64,000 nucleotides of DNA from Pegoplata infirma (GCA_963921195.1 OY992536.1:3596001-3660000), one strand, 5' to 3'. Counted from the first letter of the stretch, positions 1-11,855 are shown. A program made the numbers and translations. The notes: a model not told the origin generated them from the sequence alone.

Positions 1-490
1 AAAATTGTACATTGATTATTTTATTTTTACTACATGCGTCTCTTGCTTTTTGTCAGTTAAAATAACTAACTTTGTTAGTTGTTTTAACTAAAAAAGTAAT
101 TGACCCAAAACAATTTACAAAGTATCATAGAGAAATCAAAGTAAAGAGATTGTAATTGAATCAACTCTCTTTTTTTTCTCTCACACGAAGTCTGCCTGGG
201 ATCAATGAATTTTTTTTAAGTCAAATTTGTACTTTATTTGCATTTTTAATAATTTTTTTTTTAACTATATTGAATCATTAACATTTTAAGGGCTGGTAAC
301 TTATCATTTCATTCTATTAATCCCAGACAGTTAATGTTTGAGTGTTTGAGTTGGATGCCGACCGCCTGACCCTATTGACAAATTATTACTTATTGAATAA
401 TGAAAAGAATGAAAAATTCTGTAGCGTATGAGCAATATTGCAATTTTGATATTAATTAAATATAAATCATACGCATATTTGCCTTTATAC
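1..490. repeat. AT-rich flank with fragment of a GTTAGTT-rich dispersed repeat
   Basis: No gene is seen. Bases ~10-125 resemble 10196-10380: both share ATTGATTATTTTATTTTTAC followed by TAACTAAC/GTTAGTTG motifs and 'GACCCAAAACAA'. This is a truncated dispersed repeat whose left boundary lies outside the window. The rest is A/T-rich sequence that I cannot classify. Confidence 0.5.
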
Positions 491-1586
491 CAGTGTTGCC
501 ACCTCATGTGTAATTACACATATCATGTGTAATTTTTTTTTTCATGTGTAGCCCATGTGTAATTGTCTGCATGTGTAATACATGTGTAATTTGAAATTTT
601 TACTTTTTGGAGCATTTTTTTTCATAATTTGTTTTAACAAAACTTTTAGCAGATTTTTCTGCAGAAATGGATATTTTAACGAAATTCTCTGTCATTCAGT
701 TTTAAAAAATAACAGAAGTTTTTAATTATTTTGCTGATTCTGTTTGCTGAGTTTACAAAAATATTTTTGTGAACATTTAAGCTAATTATTTTAAAACTTT
801 GCACATTTTTTTTTATTTCGTGAAATTTTAACGATTAAAAATTGTCAAAATTCAAAAATAGCAGACTATTTTGCTAATTTTACAAAAATACTTACAAGGG
901 AAGTATCTCAACCCCTATGAACCGATTTGCCTGGGGCTTAAAATATACACAAAAGAGACAATTCTTAGGTTGGGGTGCCTCGGCCATATCAGGCATTTAG
1001 GCGTTCAAAAAATGGGTAAAAAAATGGTGAAAAAATCGTTTTTTGAATTTTTCTAAATTTTATTAAAAAAAAATTTACGATTTGAAAATAAAAGAAAAAA
1101 TACAACAAACTGTTTCTGTGAAATAAGCCACCTTTTCTGCCGTTTTATGTCCTTAAAATTTAGCAATATTTTCTTTTATGTTTATGCTTAAAATATTTTA
1201 CTTAAACAATACGTTTAAGATGTTCAGATTTTTCATCAAGTCTGCAGATTTTTCTGCTTTAATCAGCAGGGTTTTCGGTTAAAATGAGCAGATTTTCAGC
1301 TGAAATCAATATATTTTTTTGGTGTTTTTCAGATTTTCTTCTGATTTGACTTAGATTATCCAGACGGAAATTTCGCAAAAAAAAATATAAATCGTATGTT
1401 TTTTGAGCAGTAAAAACCAGACTTTGGTTAACCGTTATATTTTGAAAATTAAAAAAAAAAAACTTATTAAAAAAGCATGTGTAATTTCATGTGTAATTTT
1501 GGCATGATCCATGTGTAATTTGTGATTTCATGTGTAATTTTATCATGACCCATGTGCAATTTACGATTTTGTTGGTGGCAACACTG
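491..1586. mobile_element. Non-autonomous hAT-type element (8-bp TSD CTTTATAC)
   Basis: The element begins CAGTGTTGCCACC and ends with the exact reverse complement, a 13-bp perfect TIR. It is flanked by the perfect direct repeat CTTTATAC at 483-490 and 1587-1594. An 8-bp TSD with CAG/CTG termini is the hAT signature. The motif CATGTGTAATT recurs many times just inside both ends (about 507-595 and 1475-1560), as expected of subterminal transposase-binding repeats. No transposase is encoded. The interior carries half of a foldback element (894-1040) and CAGATTTTTCTGC-type repeats. Confidence 0.9.
894..1040 (+). repeat. Half-copy of the CAAGGGAAGTATCTC foldback element
   Basis: The sequence starting CAAGGGAAGTATCTCAACCC matches each arm of the inverted-repeat element at 52648-53233 over more than 100 bp, including GGTTGGGGTGYCTCGGC. 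Only one arm is present here, inside the hAT element 491-1586. The small ORF over it (871-1056) is not a gene. Confidence 0.7.
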
Positions 1587-1684
1587 CTTTATACAAATAA
1601 AAGATATGCCATAGGGTGGTGTACATTTTGAAATTTCAAAATATTTGGGGTCGGAAAAATTACATTTTAGGGTCAATATTAACA

Positions 1685-3065
1685 CAAAACAAGTAAAAAA
1701 GATAAATTCGGCCTTGCCGATTTCTAAAAGATTATTGCGAAAACTTTATTTAAAAGGAAATTACTTTGGAAAAAAAAAAATAAAAATTTGCTTGTCAAAA
1801 AATATGTTTGTAATTTTTTAAATACCATTTGGTGTTCAATTATGTTCAAATAAGTCAACCAGCAGCCGAATTACAGCATTTTGTATTTTTAGGTTATGTT
1901 GAATTTATTCAAATTTTTGAGGTGTCCTTACATTTTCGTTCATAACTTTTTAACCGCTGAACCGATATCGCTCAAAAGCAATACCAAACTTCTCGGGAGA
2001 ACTTCCAATAAATATGTTAAGTTTCAGTCATCTCCGTGTAATATTTTGGCCGTGATCACCATTTCCACAAACAGACGGACAGACTGACATCGCTAGAATG
2101 TCTTAAAATCGATCGGGGATCATGAATATATATACTTTATGGGGTCCCAGACCAGTGTTGCCAATTTAGGGGTTTTGTCCCCTAATTGGGGATTTTTTTG
2201 GGAAATTGGGGATGAAAAATTTGATTTGGGGATCTGGGGATTTTATTGGGATGACACTAATTTTTTCGGGGATTTTTTGGGGATGAAATATTTTAGATAA
2301 ACAAGTGTTTTTTAAATACATCAATCAAAAAATAATGCTAAAATCGGTAAAATGAACTCAACTTTATTTTTGATCAATCGTCGACATTAACACATAAAAA
2401 AAAACGCAAACGTGGGAATTATGTGAGGTTTATAAAGAAAAATCTAAAATTTTTTATGGTGTCTGTCAAACATGGATCGTAGTGGTATCATGTTATCATG
2501 ATTTTCTTTGTCTTTAAACCAAATTGTAGATTTTCATACATTTTCCCTAGTATGTACATATATCCTTTAAATCTATTATGGAAATTATCCAATTTGGACC
2601 TATAAAATACTCTATCGGTGGTATGTTAATTAAAAATTCCTGATTTATCTATCCCTGATAAAACATTTCCGTTGGTTTTTGAATTTTATCATAATACTTA
2701 TCGAACCATTGGCGGTTTCAAATGATGTGCTAATCACTCAACATGCAAAATGCACTTACACTTTTTAGCCAAATTTCTGTGTAAAATACAACCCACCATG
2801 TGTTTGTGTGTAAGTTAACCAAGTTTTTGTTCTAAAAAATTGGCTAAATTACTCAAAAGCATGTGATGGGTTGCAAGTGTTTTTTGCGTGTAGTAAATTT
2901 TGAGAAAAATTTTTTTGGGGATTTTTGGGGATACAAAATTTTAAGTTGGGGATGGCATCCAAAAAAAAACTGGCGACCCTGTCCCAGACCGATATTTCGA
3001 TGAGCTACAAACGGAATGACAAACTTATATATACCCTCTATATTTAGAGTGGAGGGTATAAAAAT
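1685..3065 (+). mobile_element. Dispersed repeat family A copy, split by a nested hAT
   Basis: It starts AAAACAAGTA and ends GTGGAGGGTATAAAAATA. It contains the family hallmarks 'ACGGACAGACTGACATCGCTAG', read in pieces at 2070-2095, then 'ACTTTATGGGGTC' and 'ACAAACGGAATGACAAA'. The copy is interrupted at 2153-2981 by a hAT element; removing that element and one TSD restores the family sequence exactly. The class of family A is unknown to me. Confidence 0.75.
2153..2981. mobile_element. Non-autonomous hAT-type element (8-bp TSD TCCCAGAC)
   Basis: The left end is CAGTGTTGCCA and the reverse complement of the right end is CAGGGTCGCCA (9 of 11 identical). A perfect TSD, TCCCAGAC, occupies 2145-2152 and 2982-2989. 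GGGGATTT-type repeats are dense inside both ends. No ORF. It is nested in a family A copy, so it is the younger insertion. Confidence 0.9.
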
Positions 3066-3100
3066 ATTGGACCTGTAGGGCAATGTCTTTGGGTTTTTTT

Positions 3101-3480
3101 TTGAATTGAAATAGGAAACTTCCGAACAAAATAAAAAAAAATTGTTTTGATTTTTTTGACATTACTGAAAAAGTGTTTTTTAATTTTTTTTTTACATTGC
3201 TAAAAAGGTGTTTTTTAATAAAAAAATTTTTGCTCCTAACAATTTAAATTTAATAAATTAAAATTCAATTTTTTTGAATTGAAAATCGGAAACTTCCGAA
3301 CAAAGTAAAAAAAGAATTTTTGATTTTTTTGACATTACTGAAAAAGTGTTTTTTGATAAACATTTTTATTTGATTTTTGACATTACTAAAAAAGTATTTT
3401 TTAATAAATTTTTTGTTGGTCCTTCCAATATTAAATTTAATAAATTGAAATTTAATTTATTTAAATATTATTTATTTAGA
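3101..3480 (+). repeat. Two degenerate tandem units of ~177 bp
   Basis: GGAAACTTCCGAACAAA occurs at ~3113 and again ~177 bp later. Each copy is followed by 'TTTTTTGACATTACTGAAAAAG' and a second GACATT block. Very A/T rich and non-coding. The stretch 3480-3635 has nothing recognisable. Confidence 0.65.
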
Positions 3481-3635
3481 AAAAAGATAATTCCTGCCGC
3501 ATTCAGCACGACCAGCTCCACATTATTTTGCAATAAAAATTAAAAAAAATGAGCTAAAAAAAACTACAACAAAAAACGATTTTTTTTTTTTTGAAAAAAA
3601 CTTTGAAAATTTTTCAGAGATAAAAATAATAAAAT

Positions 3636-4380
3636 CCCAGCAAAACTTAGATTACCAAATAAGGTATAAAATAAGGTATAGGATCTCTTATTTTATACAT
3701 TGCAGCATTGATGATTTTAACAGGCGATGAGACTCAAAGTAATGCATCCACATTATCACAAAGAATACCAGTAAGGTATAAAATAAGTCATAAATTTATA
3801 ACGATGAATACGAGTAAGGTGTAAAATATATGATATTTTATAGGTTACGAGAAATGAAATAATATAGCATACCAGAAGATAATAATATTATATTATATAA
3901 GGTGTTACGAGTAGTGAAAAAGTAATCTTGTATTAAATTAACGTACGTGATTGTAAGTGAGTGTAAGTAGATAAAATATGCTCGTGAGTGTGTGTCGTTA
4001 GAAATTTCCTGTCGTGAGCCCATCTCTAGTTTAAACTTATGCATTTTTTTAAAAAATAATTATTTTTTTATGTTATTGTAATGCATTATGCATCCAATTA
4101 TAAATAATGCATTATTTCAAACTTTCAAATAATACATAATGTAACCAAATATAAGTCATCCATGATTTAATGTTTAGAAATAATAAATATGAAATACATT
4201 TTTTCCAATGATCATGCATTACGTAGCAAATTATTAGTAATGCATTATTTTTCACTTGAAAATAATACGTTGTGGAACAAATGTTTGGTAAGACATCATA
4301 AAATAATGCTACAAATAAGTTATATACATTACCTGGTAATGTGTTATATAATCACTAACTATTACCAAAGTTTTGCTGGG
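3636..4380. mobile_element. MITE-like element with CCCAGCAAAACTT inverted ends
   Basis: The left end is CCCAGCAAAACTTAGATTAC and the reverse complement of the right end is CCCAGCAAAACTTTGGTAAT. The interior holds repeated AGTAAGGTATAAAAT blocks and a cluster of self-complementary AATAATGCATTATT-like units at 4070-4340. I could not find a TSD, because the right end abuts another inverted-repeat element, so the boundaries are tentative. Confidence 0.5.
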
Positions 4381-5127
4381 ACTAACTACTTTAAATAACT
4401 GCTACTACATTACAGTACTTTTTTGTTAGTTGTTCAAAAAAATTACTTAAAATAACTAACAGAAATAGTTGTTTGATATTTTTCATACAAAAACAACTGA
4501 CTTTGTAGTTGAAAACAACTAACTACTGTAAAATATACAAACAACTAACATGTAGTAACTTACATAATTTTCTAAGTGTAAGTGTACTCGTACACTCAAA
4601 ATTAAACCACTTTCCAACCAGCAGAAAAATCCTTTTAAAAAAACACACATTTTGAGCCATATGAGAAAATCTGCTAAAACAGTAGAAAAGTCTGATGATT
4701 TCAGCTGAAAAATCTACTGATTTTAACAGACGAATCTGCTGATTTTAGCAGAAAAATCTGATGTTTTCAGAAAGAGAATGTAAACGTGCAAAATGTATTT
4801 TATTTATGAAAAAGACCTATAAAAGATTTTGAGCAAAATTTTTTTTCTAAAACTTTTAAAAAAGGGATTGTAATTTTTTTTAAAGAAAATTTTTAAAGTT
4901 TTTTTTTTCAAAGTGTTTCAATGTTTTTAATTATCCTGTTTTTCAAGAAAATTTATTATTTTTGTTTTTAAATTAAACCTTTGAAAAAACTTAGAAAATT
5001 TTCTTGAAAAAAGAATAACTAAATATTTCCGTAAAATTTATAAAATTAAATGACAGAGAATTTAGCTAAAATATCCATTTTAGCAGAAATATCTAAAAGT
5101 TTGTAATTTTTTGGTATATTTTACAGT

Positions 5128-5158
<31 letters not shown>

Positions 5159-5207
5159 GAACAACTAAAAAATAAGTACTGTAATGTAGTAACAGTTAAT
5201 TAAAGTA
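4381..5207. mobile_element. Foldback element with ~35-bp TIRs; right end split by the 5208 insertion
   Basis: The left arm near 4391 reads TTTAAATAACTGCTACTAC then ATTACAGTAC. The right arm, read in reverse complement from ~5205, gives TTTAATTAACTGTTACTAC then ATTACAGTAC. If the element 5208-8723 is removed, the right TIR extends into 8724-8731 as TAGTTAAT, matching TAACTAC on the left. Most of the interior is T/A homopolymer and AGCAGA-type repeats. TSD not determined. Confidence 0.5.
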
Positions 5208-5669
5208 CCCGGCTAAAAATGTTGTATATAATCATATATGATATCATATATGAGACCATATACAGTATCATATATAGTATCAAATAGGGTCTCATATATG
5301 AACATATTCCAAAATTGGCGCTTATATAAGACACGGTCATATATGATCCAATATATGTGATCATATATTAGATCATATATTGAATCATATATTGGATAAT
5401 ATATTGAATCATATATGGGATCATATATGATGTTGTTTTCAATTTGTTTTACATTTTTTTTTCATATTTTTTTTTATTTTTTTTTTTTCATTTTAAACTA
5501 TATGTAATAGATTATTATGTATATATTCACCAGAATTGCAAACGGTGTACATAAGTATAATTTAAAATTAAAAATATTTTTTTTTATTAATTTTGGTGTT
5601 TTCATAACCCTTTAATTTTATGTTTTTCATTTTTTAGTTACTATCGTTTGCATTTTTGGTGACCATATA

Positions 5670-6815
5670 AAAAACAAGTAGAAAAATTAAATTCGACTTG
5701 GTCGAATCTATGAATACCCTCCACAATGTTATCTGATAATAATTTTCTAAAAAAAAATTTTAAAAAAATTGCATTACAAATTTTTTATTAGAAATATGTA
5801 TTTTATTTTTAGTCAAACTTTCTTTTAATCAATCAAATTTTTTTGAGTGTAAATTTTTTTTGACTGTCAAAATTTTTTTGAGTCTGCCATTTCATTAAAA
5901 AAAAAAAAAAATTAATGTGTACACTTTTTTTTTTTATTGTAACATTTTTTTTTGAGTGTAAATATTTTTTTAGTGTACAATTTCTTTGTAAAATATTTTT
6001 GTTGTTTTATACCTATATGTAATACAAAAAAAACTAGTTCACATATTTTCCTCTTTTTATATTACCATCCTCTTCTTAAATAACCAAAAACAAATTAAAA
6101 TTCAATCATACACATACTTTATTTGATTTTTTTCCAGTTACATACAGTTACACTAACAATAACAAAACAATAACAAATATTTACTTGTCTAACAACTAAA
6201 CTGCACCCCACGACAAGAAAACAAACAACAACAAGTTTTACAAAACTGGTATTTCACCATGCTTTTAAAACTTGTTTAACGAGTTTTCAACAGTTTAAGG
6301 TGAAACAAATCTGAAATTCAGTGCTTTGCTTATAACTTTTGAACCACTGAACCGATTTTGCTGAAATTCAAAACCAAACAGCCTTGGGGAACGACAAATA
6401 TATATGCTAAGCTTTAGCCCCCTCAGAATTGTCTTTCGAAAGTTATAGTGGTTTTAATCTTGTAAATTCAAAAAATACTCTTGCCGAAATTTACTCTTTT
6501 GCTCATAACTTTTGAACCACTGGACCGATTTCGCTGGATTGCAATACCAACCTGACCCGGTAAATGGTGAACATATGTGTCAAACTTCAGGAGCCTCCGT
6601 AAAGTCTTTCAAAAGTTAGCGTGTTTTCAACGGACAGACAGACAGACGGACGGACGGACGGACGGACGGACGGACATCGCTAGATCGACTTAAAATCGAT
6701 CAAGGATCATGAATATATACACTTTATGGGGTCCTAGACCAATATTTCGATGTGTTACAAACGGAATGACAAACTTATATATACCCTCTATCACTAGAGT
6801 GGAGGGTATAAAAAT
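5670..6815 (+). mobile_element. Dispersed repeat family A, full-length copy
   Basis: It runs from AAAACAAGTAGAAAAATTAA to GTGGAGGGTATAAAAATA. An ATACCCTCCAC motif near the start is the reverse complement of the terminal GTGGAGGGTAT. It carries short tandem TTTTTTGAGTGTAAA units (5840-5960), two copies of 'ATAACTTTTGAACCAC', a (GACG)n run at 6630-6676 and the family tail. No ORF above 100 codons. Confidence 0.75.
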
Positions 6816-7423
6816 AATTTAACTTATAGATATGAGAACACATTTTGATAGTCAACAAAATAAATTGAACATAAAAGATCTTATATATTAAGTTTTTCAA
6901 TTGATATCGAAAGATGCGAACAAAGGGCTTATTAAAGGAACGTTGATTTCCTATGTGTTTTCTTGTTTTAGTGTTAATTCCGATTATCTTCAGACTTAGC
7001 GTTTTTGTTATGGTATAAGCCTCTTTTTTTACAATATTTATAGTCAAAATCTAAAAAAGGACATAAAATAATATTAATATTTGAGATATTTCTAGAATTT
7101 TTATTGTATTAAAGTATTACCAACGATAGCATTTGGTGCTAAAAGGTTAATGATAACACGGATGTCATTTAACGAAGCAACCATCTACCTTTAAAGATTG
7201 ATTAGATACTGCTAGTTACATACATACATGTTGGAGTGTATTTTGTTAAGACCATGGGATGCTTAAGCCCATTGGATGCTAAAGACTATGGAATGCTTTT
7301 TAGGGAAAGATATATTGTCTTTCAGAAATCCATCTGAAAAAATATTAAAAATTATTACATATTTCTTTTCTACTAAATGCATGCATCAAAATTCATAGCA
7401 AGCAAATAATTTTCTTTCAAGGT

Positions 7424-7490
7424 GTGATCTAGCCCTAACGGCCGGCACTGCGACCCTTATGGGTCTTTTGTGCCAAAAGCAAATAATTAC
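7424..7490 (-). repeat. Short non-LTR 3'-end footprint
   Basis: On the minus strand this reads CACAAAAGACCCATAAGGGT then CGCAGTGCCGGC. A closely similar block lies on the plus strand at 31586-31640. In 31.5 kb it sits just downstream of an RNase H fragment, so I infer a retrotransposon 3'UTR remnant. Confidence 0.45.
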
Positions 7491-7549
7491 TTAAGACTTC
7501 GATTAAAAGCAATATATTCCGTAGTATGTATTTTATCTTGCTGGGTTAT

Positions 7550-8200
7550 GTTTGTAAGAATATTTGAAGGATATGGATAAAAACTATTTCTACTTACATC
7601 ATGTTTGTAAGGATATTTGAAGGACTGGGATAAAAACTATTTCTACTGACATCATGGTGACAATGTGCCAGATTGTCACTTTCGCTTATAGACAGCTTTC
7701 TTGTAATTGTATAAAACGTTGTCCTTCCTAAATCTTTATTCAACCTTAAAACTGATCGTTCTTTCAAAATAGTTTGTAGTGTTGGAACCGTAGTGATAAC
7801 GTTACGGTCGTGCATATGCCCTCTGCTCCAAGTTAAGCGAGCTTAACGTACCTCCGCATGGTTGAATTTTCTAGTAACTCGGCCTTCAAACTTCTTATAT
7901 ACTTCCATTTCCAATTTGCTACAGTAAGGGATTTCAAAATAATTTATAGTGTTGGAATCGTAGTGATAACATTTCTAGTGGTGCATATGTCCTCTTCTCC
8001 AAGTTGAGTGAGCTTAACGTTACGCGGCCTCAAAACTGCTTATACGATCTATCATTTCCAATTTGTTATGGCGACATTAAGGGATTTCAAAATAGTTTGC
8101 AGTATTGCAATCGCAGTGAAAACATAATGGTGGTGCATATGCCCTATCCACGAAGTTGCACGAGATTAACGAAGCTGCGTAGTTTAATTTTCTTCAACAT
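7550..8200 (+). repeat. Tandem repeats: ~55-bp doublet, then three ~155-bp units
   Basis: 'AAGGATATTTGAAGGA' followed by 'GGATAAAAACTATTTCTACT' occurs twice at about 7558-7660. Then three units start at about 7767, 7936 and 8089. Each opens with AAAATARTTTRYAGTRTTG and contains GTGGTGCATATG...CC...AAGTT and a 'TAAGGGATTTC' end. The units are ~75-85% alike by eye. The ORF at 8004-8339 runs across them and is not supported as a gene. Confidence 0.65.
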
Positions 8201-8747
8201 CAAAGCACTCTATATTATTGTATTTGCGACATATGTTCATTTACTCATTTTGAATATGATCTTGTTTTGGAATAAAATGTCCACGCTTATACTTGTTATG
8301 ACGATGAACTGGAAAAAAATAATACATATGATTTTATAATTCTAAATTCATTTAAAATTCTAATAAAAACTTACCTTTTCCATTTTCTTTATGTAAAAGT
8401 AACTTTATATTTTTTAAATTATTGATACGAATCGGTATTAAGATATAAATATGGTAATAAAATATAATTTCAATGGTACAAAACTTTTATTTTGTAATTC
8501 CGGTTAATATTTTCATACACATGCACTAAAATTTAACATTTTATGATAACATATATGTTTCCATATATGATATCATATATGGCACATATTTTATATACGG
8601 CCACATATATGGGATCGTTTCTTGCATATATGGTCACATATATGTTTCCATATATTTCATATATGATCATATAAAGATCTATATATAAGCATATACGAAC
8701 ATACACATTTATTTTTAGCCGGGTAGTTAATTTTATTTTTTTATCTC

Positions 8748-10057
8748 CCCGGTGAAAAATGTTCGTATATGGAAACATATACGAGGATATATGGCTACAT
8801 ATATGAAGATATATGACCATATATGAACCATATATGGACACGTATGTACATATATAAACATATATGTGGCCATACATAATTATGTATGAATCATATACGT
8901 CCATATACGTAAAGTGAACCCATCCCGGTGAAAAATGTCAGATGTTATTTATATATTATTCATATATGCTCGCCCATATGTATTACATATATGAAGCAAA
9001 TGCGAAAATTGGCGGCATATGTAAATATATGGACATATATGATCACATATGTAACATATATTTTTTTAATTTCGTTTTTCATTTTGGAGTAAAGAATTTC
9101 ATAAAAATTGTTTTAAAAAAATAATTCACAATTTTTGAAAAATTTTCGAAGTTTTATTTTTTGAAGTTCGGAAAAAAACTTTTTATATTTTTTTTTGATT
9201 TTGAAATGCTTTCGATTTTTTTTTTTTTTAAATTTTCAAAGTTCCAAATTTTTTTTTAAAGTCCCAGACACAAATTTTTTTTTTTTGCAACTTTTTTTCG
9301 GTTTGTAACAAAAAAATAATTAAAAAATGTTTTTAGAAAAAAAAAAATTTGAATAATTTTCTAAGTCCTGAGAAAAATTCAAACATCATATATCTGGACA
9401 TATATGGAAGTGCATGTCATATATGTACAAATGTGTACATATGTGAACATTTTTTTGTAAAATTTTAAAATTTTTTTTTTTTTGCATTTTTTTGCGTTTT
9501 GGAGTAAAAAATTTCAGTTCAAAATTTCAGTTCAAAACTTTAGTTCAAATGCTTTTGGATTTTTTTTTTTTTGAAAATTTTATAAGTCCCAGTATGTGCA
9601 GATGTGTGCATATGTGTATTCATACATCAACATATATGAAAAAAAATCAAGAAATATTGCTTCATATATGTATTCATATGGAGCATATATGTTCACATAT
9701 TTTTCATATATGTTCAGATATTTTTCATATGTGATCACATATGAAACATGTATGTGCATATATGAACATTTTTCACCGGGATATGTAAATATATGGCATA
9801 CATGTACATATATGAAGCATATATGATCATATATGCCCACAAATATGTTCATATATTTACATGTATGCCATATATTTACATATGGGTTCACTTTACGTAT
9901 ATGGACGTATATGATTCATACATAATTATGTATGCCCACACATATGTTCATATATGTACATATGTGTCCATATATGGTTCATATATGGTCATATATCTTC
10001 ATATATGTAGCCATATATTCTCGTATATGTTTCCATATACGAAAATTTTTCAGCGGG
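8748..10057. mobile_element. CCCG-family palindromic element, 2-bp TSD TC
   Basis: Ends are CCCGGTGAAAAATGTTCG and, in reverse complement, CCCGCTGAAAAATTTTCG. It is flanked by TC at 8746-8747 and 10058-10059. After removal of the nested element (8924-9780) the two halves form one long palindrome built of CATATATG-like units, about 450 bp in total. ORFs here encode low-complexity Tyr/Met/Ile/His runs and are artefacts. Confidence 0.75.
8924..9780. mobile_element. CCCG-family element nested in 8748-10057, 2-bp TSD AT
   Basis: Ends are CCCGGTGAAAAATGTCAG and, in reverse complement, CCCGGTGAAAAATGTTCA. It is flanked by AT at 8922-8923 and 9781-9782. Excising it with one AT restores the outer palindrome around GTGAACCCATATGTAAATAT, which shows it is a true insertion. 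The interior is CATATATG-rich at both ends and T-rich in the centre. Confidence 0.8.
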
Positions 10058-10059
10058 TC

Positions 10060-11855
10060 TGAAAAATTTTCAAAGATTTTTTCCAAAAAAATTAAAATAA
10101 ATTTTTGTTTTTTTATTTTTCACAACTTGTTTAAAAGAAAAAACTTGGGAAAATTTTGGTCTTCAATTTTTTTCTGAAAAATTGTTTGAAAAATAAATAT
10201 ATGTATTGATTATTTTATTTTTACTACATGTGTTACTCGTTTTGACTACAAATGTAAGTAGTTTTTACTACATAAGTCAGTTGTTTTTTGTCAGTTAAAA
10301 TAACTAACATTGTTAGTTGATTTAAGTGAAAAAGTAGTTGACCCCAAAACAACTTACAAAGTAGTTATTTTAACTGACATTTTCAGTTGATTTCACTTAC
10401 ATAATTTTTTGAGTGCAGATTTTTCGACAGAGTTTTGCTTATGATTACACAGGGCAACACTTTTTTTTTGCCCGGGTTCTGATAACTAATTTTGGGTATT
10501 AGGGGTACGCTGATTTCAAATCTGGCTACCGTTTTTTTTGGGTCAGCTCTAGTTTTCGAGATATGGCCTAAGTAATCTTTGAAAATAGGCTGTTTTTAGC
10601 ATGTTTGTGAGTTCATATTTACCAACACTTGTCTTACATCCAAAAAGTGAATGACGATTTCAGGTATGTTGGATATGCTGATTCCAAAAATGCTCTTGCT
10701 TTTGTTGAGTCATGTTTAGTTTTGGAGATATCGCTAATATAAAATTTTTGAATTTATTCCCTCGTTAATTTTGTCTGAATATTTATGCCCTTTTTAATAA
10801 CTCGAAAACTAAAGCTGTAAGAAAAAAGCTAATACCAGTTTTGAAATCCTGGCATCTAATATAGTTAAGTTCGTGTTTAAAACTGATGCACAAAATTTTT
10901 TTTTGGAAATTGTAGCCAAGCAAAATTGGTAAAAAACCCACTTTTTCGACTCTAACAGCGAATTGCTCGCGAACGCGAGCTGATGGAAACAATTGGATAA
11001 CAGATTCGGAATCAGCACACTAAAATCCATATAAATCAGTTGTCATAGGTCAGGCAAATTGAAAAAGGTCAAATTTTGTCAACCTGTGTTATGAGTGTAG
11101 GAAAAAGGTCTCAGAATCTGAGACTTTTTCTATAGGAAAATAAGTTTTTCTACAGAAAAAAGGTTTCAGAATCTATTTTTTTTTATAGAAAAAATCTCAA
11201 AAGTCTTTTGTAACCTGTCAAAAGTGTCGCGTTTGTTTGGTTTGTGGTTACTATTCACTTTAGTTCAAAATGTAAACATTTTTGGGATACCCTTATACAA
11301 ATTGAGCTTTAACAAGTGTATTTATTTTTAATAAAGAAATATTTATCATTAAAAAATCAAAAATTTCAAATATGTACCTGGCATTATTTAAAGAAAACAA
11401 CTTATTGCCAAAATAAGCATCAATTATACTTAAACTCTCTCTCCCAAAAAACATCTTTGCACGAAATCTTTAAACTTTAGTTGCTTATTCTTTGGTTGTT
11501 CCCTTTGTAAAATCCTTTTGTACATATACTTATATACATATATGCAAGTAAAATAAGGTGCCATTTATGTATGTTGGATATAAAAATCTGGAGTCCATCG
11601 TCCAAGCTTATGCTCGAAATTACGTTTGCTATAATCGGTATGAATTTCGCTGCAATCGGTCCAGTACTTACTGAATGGCCGAATTATTAAAAATAAACCA
11701 TTGTGCACCGTTGCGTATGATTGTTATTTAAAAGCAATTATAATATTAAGTATACGCCTCTTATACAGTTGTCAAGTACATAATTATAATTACGTATAAA
11801 ATAAGTAATAGTTCACCAACTTCAAAAACGTGTAAAAAAAATCTAACACTAAACT
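10060..11855. other. Unclassified AT-rich stretch with repeat debris
   Basis: No gene is seen. 10196-10420 is a GTTAGTTG-type dispersed repeat ending in TTACATAATTTTTTGAGTG. 10480-11060 contains 'GTTTTCGAGATATGGC'-like phrases that recur elsewhere (34.1, 49.5 kb) and two short minus-strand ORFs without recognisable homology. 11095-11215 holds CTATAGAAAAA minisatellite units. 11220-11855 is featureless. Confidence 0.5.

Larger units (their letters stand above)
5208..8723. mobile_element. CCCG-family element, 2-bp TSD TA
   Basis: The left end is CCCGGCTAAAAATGTTG and the reverse complement of the right end is CCCGGCTAAAAATAAATG. It is flanked by TA at 5206-5207 and 8724-8725. Palindromic CATATATG units fill both subterminal zones (5225-5435 and 8540-8700). 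The interior holds a complete family A copy (5670-6815) and a ~155-bp tandem repeat (7767-8200). No transposase ORF is seen. Three other elements in the window share these ends and have different 2-bp TSDs. Confidence 0.75.

Noticed and set aside
8004..8339. 111-codon ORF across the ~155-bp tandem units
   Set aside because: The frame is not kept between units, and the product has no recognisable feature.
8533..10177. Several overlapping ORFs rich in Tyr, Met, Ile and His on both strands
   Set aside because: Translations of CATATATG palindrome arrays; the same composition appears in all frames and on both strands.
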